Below, one piece after another: positions 60,503-64,000 of a stretch of DNA of 64,000 bases. The notes beneath the pieces were generated by a model. That model had not been told where the DNA came from, did not search any database, and saw only the letters and a program-made list of their open reading frames with translations. The translations under genes were made by a program, and so were the position numbers. This stretch comes from Ferdinandcohnia sp047238305. GTDB taxonomy: Bacteria; Bacillota; Bacilli; Bacillales; Bacillaceae_L. Where the stretch lies: the NCBI RefSeq assembly GCF_047238305.1, contig NZ_JBDFMO010000001.1, positions 2,728,001 to 2,792,000 on the forward strand. The letters are read 5' to 3'. Numbering within the stretch: position 1 is the first letter of the stretch; each line of letters opens with the position of its first letter.

Positions 60503-61606
60503 TTGACTGAATTAAAACGAACACCATTATTTGATGAGTATCAAAAGCATGGCGCCAAAACAATTGATTTTGGTGGATGGGATCTCCCAGTCCAATTCTC
60601 AAGTATTAAAGAAGAGCATGAAGCTGTTCGTACAAAAGCAGGTCTTTTTGACGTTTCCCACATGGGTGAAATCGATGTAAAAGGAAAGGACAGCTTAGCA
60701 TATCTTCAAAAATTGATGACAAATGATGTTTCAACTTTAAAAGATGGTGCAACACAATACACGGCCATGTGCTATGAAAATGGTGGAACAATTGATGACC
60801 TACTTATCTATAAAAAATCCGATGAACATTACTTACTAGTTGTAAATGCCTCAAATACAGAAAAAGATTTTGATTGGTTGAAAGAGCATGTCTTTGGCGA
60901 TGTAGAAGTAGTCAACATTTCAAACGAGATTGGACAACTTGCACTACAAGGACCATTAGCTGAAGCTGTTTTACAGAAACTAACAAATACAAATTTAAAT
61001 GAAATTAAATTTTTTAAATTCCAAGATGAAGTTGAAATTGCAGGAAAGAAAACACTTGTTTCAAGAACGGGTTATACAGGGGAAGATGGTTTTGAAATAT
61101 ATTGTCAAGCTGATGATACTCCTATCTTATGGAATGCTGTTATAGAAGCTGGTGAACCAGAAGGTGTATTACCTTGTGGATTAGGTGCGCGTGATACATT
61201 GCGCTTTGAAGCTAATCTTGCGCTTTATGGACAAGAACTATCTAAAGATATCACTCCAATCGAAGCTGGTATCGGTTTTGCCGTAAAACCTAATAAAGAA
61301 GCTGACTTTATTGGGAAAACAGTTTTAAAACAGCAAAAAGAAGAGGGAGCTCCTCGAAAAATCGTGGGAATCGAAATGATTGATAAAGGTATACCACGTC
61401 ATGGCTATAAAGTTTATGTTGGTGACGAGCAAGTGGGCGAAGTTACAACAGGAACACAATCACCAACCCTTCAAAAAAATATTGGTTTAGTACTTATTAA
61501 AACGGAACATGCCGAACTAGGAAGAGAAGTTGAAGTTCAAGTTCGTAAAAAGCGTCTTAAAGCAGTTGTGGTGGCAACACCTTTTTATAAGCGACCAAAA
61601 AAATAA
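60503..61606 (+). CDS. gcvT: Glycine cleavage system T protein (aminomethyltransferase)
   Basis: 367-residue folate enzyme that takes the aminomethyl group from lipoyl-H protein and yields 5,10-methylene-THF and ammonia. GAKTIDFGGWDLPVQFSSIK, FDVSHMGE, the catalytic-Asp region NGGTIDDLLIY and YTGEDGFEIY are visible, as is the GLGARDTLR folate site. TTG start at 60503 behind GAAGGAGGAATC; the upstream extension lacks a site. Confidence 0.95.
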   Translation: MTELKRTPLFDEYQKHGAKTIDFGGWDLPVQFSSIKEEHEAVRTKAGLFDVSHMGEIDVKGKDSLAYLQKLMTNDVSTLKDGATQYTAMCYENGGTIDDLLIYKKSDEHYLLVVNASNTEKDFDWLKEHVFGDVEVVNISNEIGQLALQGPLAEAVLQKLTNTNLNEIKFFKFQDEVEIAGKKTLVSRTGYTGEDGFEIYCQADDTPILWNAVIEAGEPEGVLPCGLGARDTLRFEANLALYGQELSKDITPIEAGIGFAVKPNKEADFIGKTVLKQQKEEGAPRKIVGIEMIDKGIPRHGYKVYVGDEQVGEVTTGTQSPTLQKNIGLVLIKTEHAELGREVEVQVRKKRLKAVVVATPFYKRPKK

Positions 61607-61633
61607 ATGGAGTTGTGGGAAAGGGGTACATTC

Positions 61634-62980
61634 ATGAAACATCGTTATTTACCAATGACGGAACAAGATAAAAACGAAATGCTTCAAGCAATCGGCGTAT
61701 CCACAGTCGATGAGCTTTTTAGTGATATTCCAGAAAGTGTTCAATTTAAAGGCGAATACAAGATCAAGAAGGTAAAATCAGAGACTGCTTTAATGAAAGA
61801 ACTTTCTGTACTTGCTGCGAAAAATGCTGATTTACGTCAAAATGCTTCGTTCTTAGGAGCAGGTGTTTACGATCACTATATGCCGGTTATTGTAGACCAT
61901 GTTCTTTCACGCTCAGAATTTTATACAGCTTATACACCATACCAACCTGAAATTTCTCAGGGTGAATTACAAGCCATATTTGAATTCCAAACTATGATTT
62001 GTGAGTTAACAGGAATGGATGTAGCAAACTCTTCAATGTATGATGGTGGAACAGCTTTAGCTGAAGCTGCAATGCTAGCATCTGGCCATACAAAAAAGAA
62101 AAAAGTACTCGTTTCTCAAGCAGTACATCCCGAATCTAGACTGGTTCTAGAAACCTATGCAAAGGGTCAATACATTGAAGTGGTTGAAGTCCCAGCTAAG
62201 AACGGTGTAACTGATGTTGACGCACTTAGCTCTTTAATGGATGACGAGGTAGCTTGTGTTATCGTTCAGTATCCAAATTTCTTGGGCCAAATTGAACCTC
62301 TAAAAGAAATCGAAGCAGTTGCTCACACTGGAAAGAGCATGTTTGTTGTATCAAGTAATCCATTAGCACTTGGAGCTTTAACACCTCCTGGAAAACTTGG
62401 AGCTGATATCGTGGTTGGGGATGCACAGCCATTTGGAATTCCAGCAGCGTTTGGTGGGCCACACTGTGGGTATTTCGCGGTTACGTCAAAATTAATGCGT
62501 AAAGTGCCGGGTCGTCTAGTTGGTCAAACAGTTGATGAAGAAGGAAAACGCGGCTTTGTATTAACACTTCAGGCGCGTGAACAACATATCCGTCGTGATA
62601 AAGCAACATCAAATATTTGTTCAAACCAAGCCTTGAACGCATTAGCAGCATCTGTTGCAATGACAGCATTAGGGAAAAAGGGTGTAAAAGAAATTGCAAC
62701 CCAAAACATCCAAAAAGCCTACTATGCAAAGCAACAATTTAAAGAAAATGGTTTCGAAATTGGATTTGAAGGCCCATTCTTTAATGAATTTGTTGTAAAA
62801 GTTGGTAAGTCTGTAAAAGACGTAAATGCTCGTTTAATAGAAAAAGGACTGATAGGTGGATACGACTTAGGTCGTGATTACCCAGAACTTGAGGGGTATA
62901 TGTTAGTGGCAGTAACTGAGCTTCGTACAAAAGAAGAGATTGATACTCTTGTAAAAGAATTGGGGGATAGCCATGAATAA
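61634..62980 (+). CDS. gcvPA: Glycine dehydrogenase (decarboxylating) subunit 1
   Basis: 448-residue N-terminal half of P protein, working with GcvPB as a PLP enzyme that decarboxylates glycine. Motifs YTPYQPEISQGELQAIFEFQ, SSMYDGGTALAEA and FGGPHCGYF. It lacks the PLP lysine, as expected for subunit 1. ATG 61634 after AAAGGGG; its end overlaps gcvPB. Confidence 0.95.
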   Translation: MKHRYLPMTEQDKNEMLQAIGVSTVDELFSDIPESVQFKGEYKIKKVKSETALMKELSVLAAKNADLRQNASFLGAGVYDHYMPVIVDHVLSRSEFYTAYTPYQPEISQGELQAIFEFQTMICELTGMDVANSSMYDGGTALAEAAMLASGHTKKKKVLVSQAVHPESRLVLETYAKGQYIEVVEVPAKNGVTDVDALSSLMDDEVACVIVQYPNFLGQIEPLKEIEAVAHTGKSMFVVSSNPLALGALTPPGKLGADIVVGDAQPFGIPAAFGGPHCGYFAVTSKLMRKVPGRLVGQTVDEEGKRGFVLTLQAREQHIRRDKATSNICSNQALNALAASVAMTALGKKGVKEIATQNIQKAYYAKQQFKENGFEIGFEGPFFNEFVVKVGKSVKDVNARLIEKGLIGGYDLGRDYPELEGYMLVAVTELRTKEEIDTLVKELGDSHE

Positions 62981-64000
62981 GCAAGATCAACCATTAATTT
63001 TTGAACTATCAAAGCCAGGTCGAATTGGTTATAGTTTGCCAGAATTAGACGTACCTCAGGTAAATCTCGATGATGTTATCCCTAGTGACTATCTTCGCGT
63101 AGAGGAGCCAGAGCTACCAGAAGTATCAGAATTAGATATCATGCGACATTATACTGCATTATCCAAACGTAATCATGGGGTGGATTCAGGGTTTTATCCA
63201 CTAGGATCATGTACTATGAAGTACAATCCGAAAATTAATGAAAATGTGGCTCGCTATAATGGATTTGCTCATATCCATCCTTTACAAGACGAGAGTACAG
63301 TTCAAGGTGCGATGGAATTAATGTATGACCTTCAAGAGCATCTAAAAGAAATTACAGGAATGGATGAAGTAACCCTTCAACCAGCAGCTGGTGCACATGG
63401 TGAGTGGACTGGATTAATGATGATCCGTGCATATCATGAAGCAAACAATGATACTGCTCGTACAAAAGTAATTGTGCCTGACTCAGCACATGGTACAAAC
63501 CCAGCGTCTTCAACAGTAGCAGGTTTTGAAACAATTACAGTAAAATCTGGTGAAGACGGACTTGTAGATTTAGAAGATTTACGTCGAGTAGTTGGACCAG
63601 ACACTGCTGCATTGATGCTCACAAATCCTAATACTTTAGGTCTTTTTGAAGAAAACATCCTAGAAATGACAGAAATCATCCACTTAGCTGGTGGTAAAGT
63701 TTATTATGACGGAGCGAACTTAAATGCGGTATTAAGTAAGGCTCGTCCTGGTGACATGGGATTTGACGTTGTTCACTTAAACTTACACAAAACATTTACG
63801 GGTCCACATGGCGGTGGCGGTCCAGGATCGGGTCCTGTTGGAGTGAAGGAAGATTTAATTCCATTCCTACCAAAACCAGTACTTGTTAAAACAGAGGAAG
63901 GCTATCATTTCGATTATAACCGTCCACAATCAATTGGTCGCGTAAAACCGTTCTATGGAAACTTTGGAATCAATGTTCGTGCATATACGTACATTCGTTC
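62973..64000 (+). CDS. gcvPB: Glycine dehydrogenase (decarboxylating) subunit 2 (3' truncated)
   Basis: The frame starts at ATG 62973 (MNKQDQPLIFELSKPGRIGY) behind GGGGGATAG, overlaps the gcvPA stop and runs off the window after 342 codons; about 485 are usual. PLP-binding Lys is in HLNLHKTFTGPHGGGGPGSG; PLGSCTMKYNPKINE and DSAHGTNPASS are also typical. It completes the gcvT-gcvPA-gcvPB operon. Confidence 0.95.
   Translation, partial: MNKQDQPLIFELSKPGRIGYSLPELDVPQVNLDDVIPSDYLRVEEPELPEVSELDIMRHYTALSKRNHGVDSGFYPLGSCTMKYNPKINENVARYNGFAHIHPLQDESTVQGAMELMYDLQEHLKEITGMDEVTLQPAAGAHGEWTGLMMIRAYHEANNDTARTKVIVPDSAHGTNPASSTVAGFETITVKSGEDGLVDLEDLRRVVGPDTAALMLTNPNTLGLFEENILEMTEIIHLAGGKVYYDGANLNAVLSKARPGDMGFDVVHLNLHKTFTGPHGGGGPGSGPVGVKEDLIPFLPKPVLVKTEEGYHFDYNRPQSIGRVKPFYGNFGINVRAYTYIR

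Noticed and set aside
1..64000. tRNA, rRNA, CRISPR arrays, transposases or integrases as signs of a mobile island
   Set aside because: None could be recognised on either strand; transfer is inferred only from gene content, AT richness and locus replacement.

Overview
The window comes from a low-GC Firmicute of the family Bacillaceae, a Bacillus or Neobacillus-like relative of B. subtilis. The two flanks follow the B. subtilis gene order closely. On the left are yqgS, yqgT, yqgU, a DUF2759 gene, yqgX, the DUF2626 gene yqgY, the comG competence-pilus operon, yqzE and yqzG. On the right are sinR-sinI, yqhG, yqhH and the glycine-cleavage operon gcvT-gcvPA-gcvPB behind a tandem glycine riboswitch. 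moaA and a DUF2512 membrane gene sit between yqzE and yqzG. All identifications are from reading the sequence and family knowledge; no search was run.

In B. subtilis the space between yqzG and sinR holds tapA-sipW-tasA, the amyloid matrix operon. Here those genes are absent and about 41 kb lies in their place. The interval starts with two lipoprotein genes and a SlrR/SinR-like regulator whose SinI-like part is a separate overlapping reading frame. A zinc-ribbon protein and a third XRE regulator follow. Next is a very large exopolysaccharide operon (17.6-41.2 kb): Wzz and BY-kinase, EAR (epsC-motif) RNA, 4,6-dehydratase, about eight glycosyltransferases, EpsG-type polymerase, aminotransferase, pyruvyltransferase, flippase, a second EAR-like RNA, galE, a priming transferase and an acyltransferase. 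A cassette of KAS III, ACP, SDR, acyl ligase, ACP and NeuD/EpsM-type acyltransferase (41.3-45.7 kb) probably makes and attaches an acyl group to an amino sugar. The last block (47.6-56.2 kb) is a lasso-peptide cluster in the order C, A, K, D, B1, B2, N: cyclase, precursor, HPr-kinase-like tail kinase, ABC exporter, PqqD-like protein, transglutaminase-like peptidase and nucleotidyltransferase. It resembles the paeninodin/pseudomycoidin type. It carries a degenerate second copy of the metallophosphoesterase that precedes it.

One control signal ties this island together. A 16-bp near-palindrome of the form GTTCTTTATaAAGAAC, with arms matching the SinR consensus GTTCTYT, recurs in the intergenic regions. 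It is found before the slrR-like gene, before the zinc-ribbon gene, at the start of the third regulator's transcript, and exactly filling the -35/-10 spacer of the eps promoter. It also occurs before the EAR, on the -35 of the acyl cassette, before lasC, before the lasso kinase and before B1. I infer that a SinR/SlrR-type switch controls exopolysaccharide, sugar acylation and a lasso peptide together, so this looks like a biofilm-coupled lasso peptide island.

Other unusual points are an in-frame fusion of comGC and comGD, a structured repeat of about 118 nt between the two glycine-riboswitch aptamers, an orphan terminator (possible small RNA) upstream of comGA, and a lasso precursor with a very long 36-residue predicted core. 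No tRNA, rRNA, CRISPR array or transposase gene was seen.
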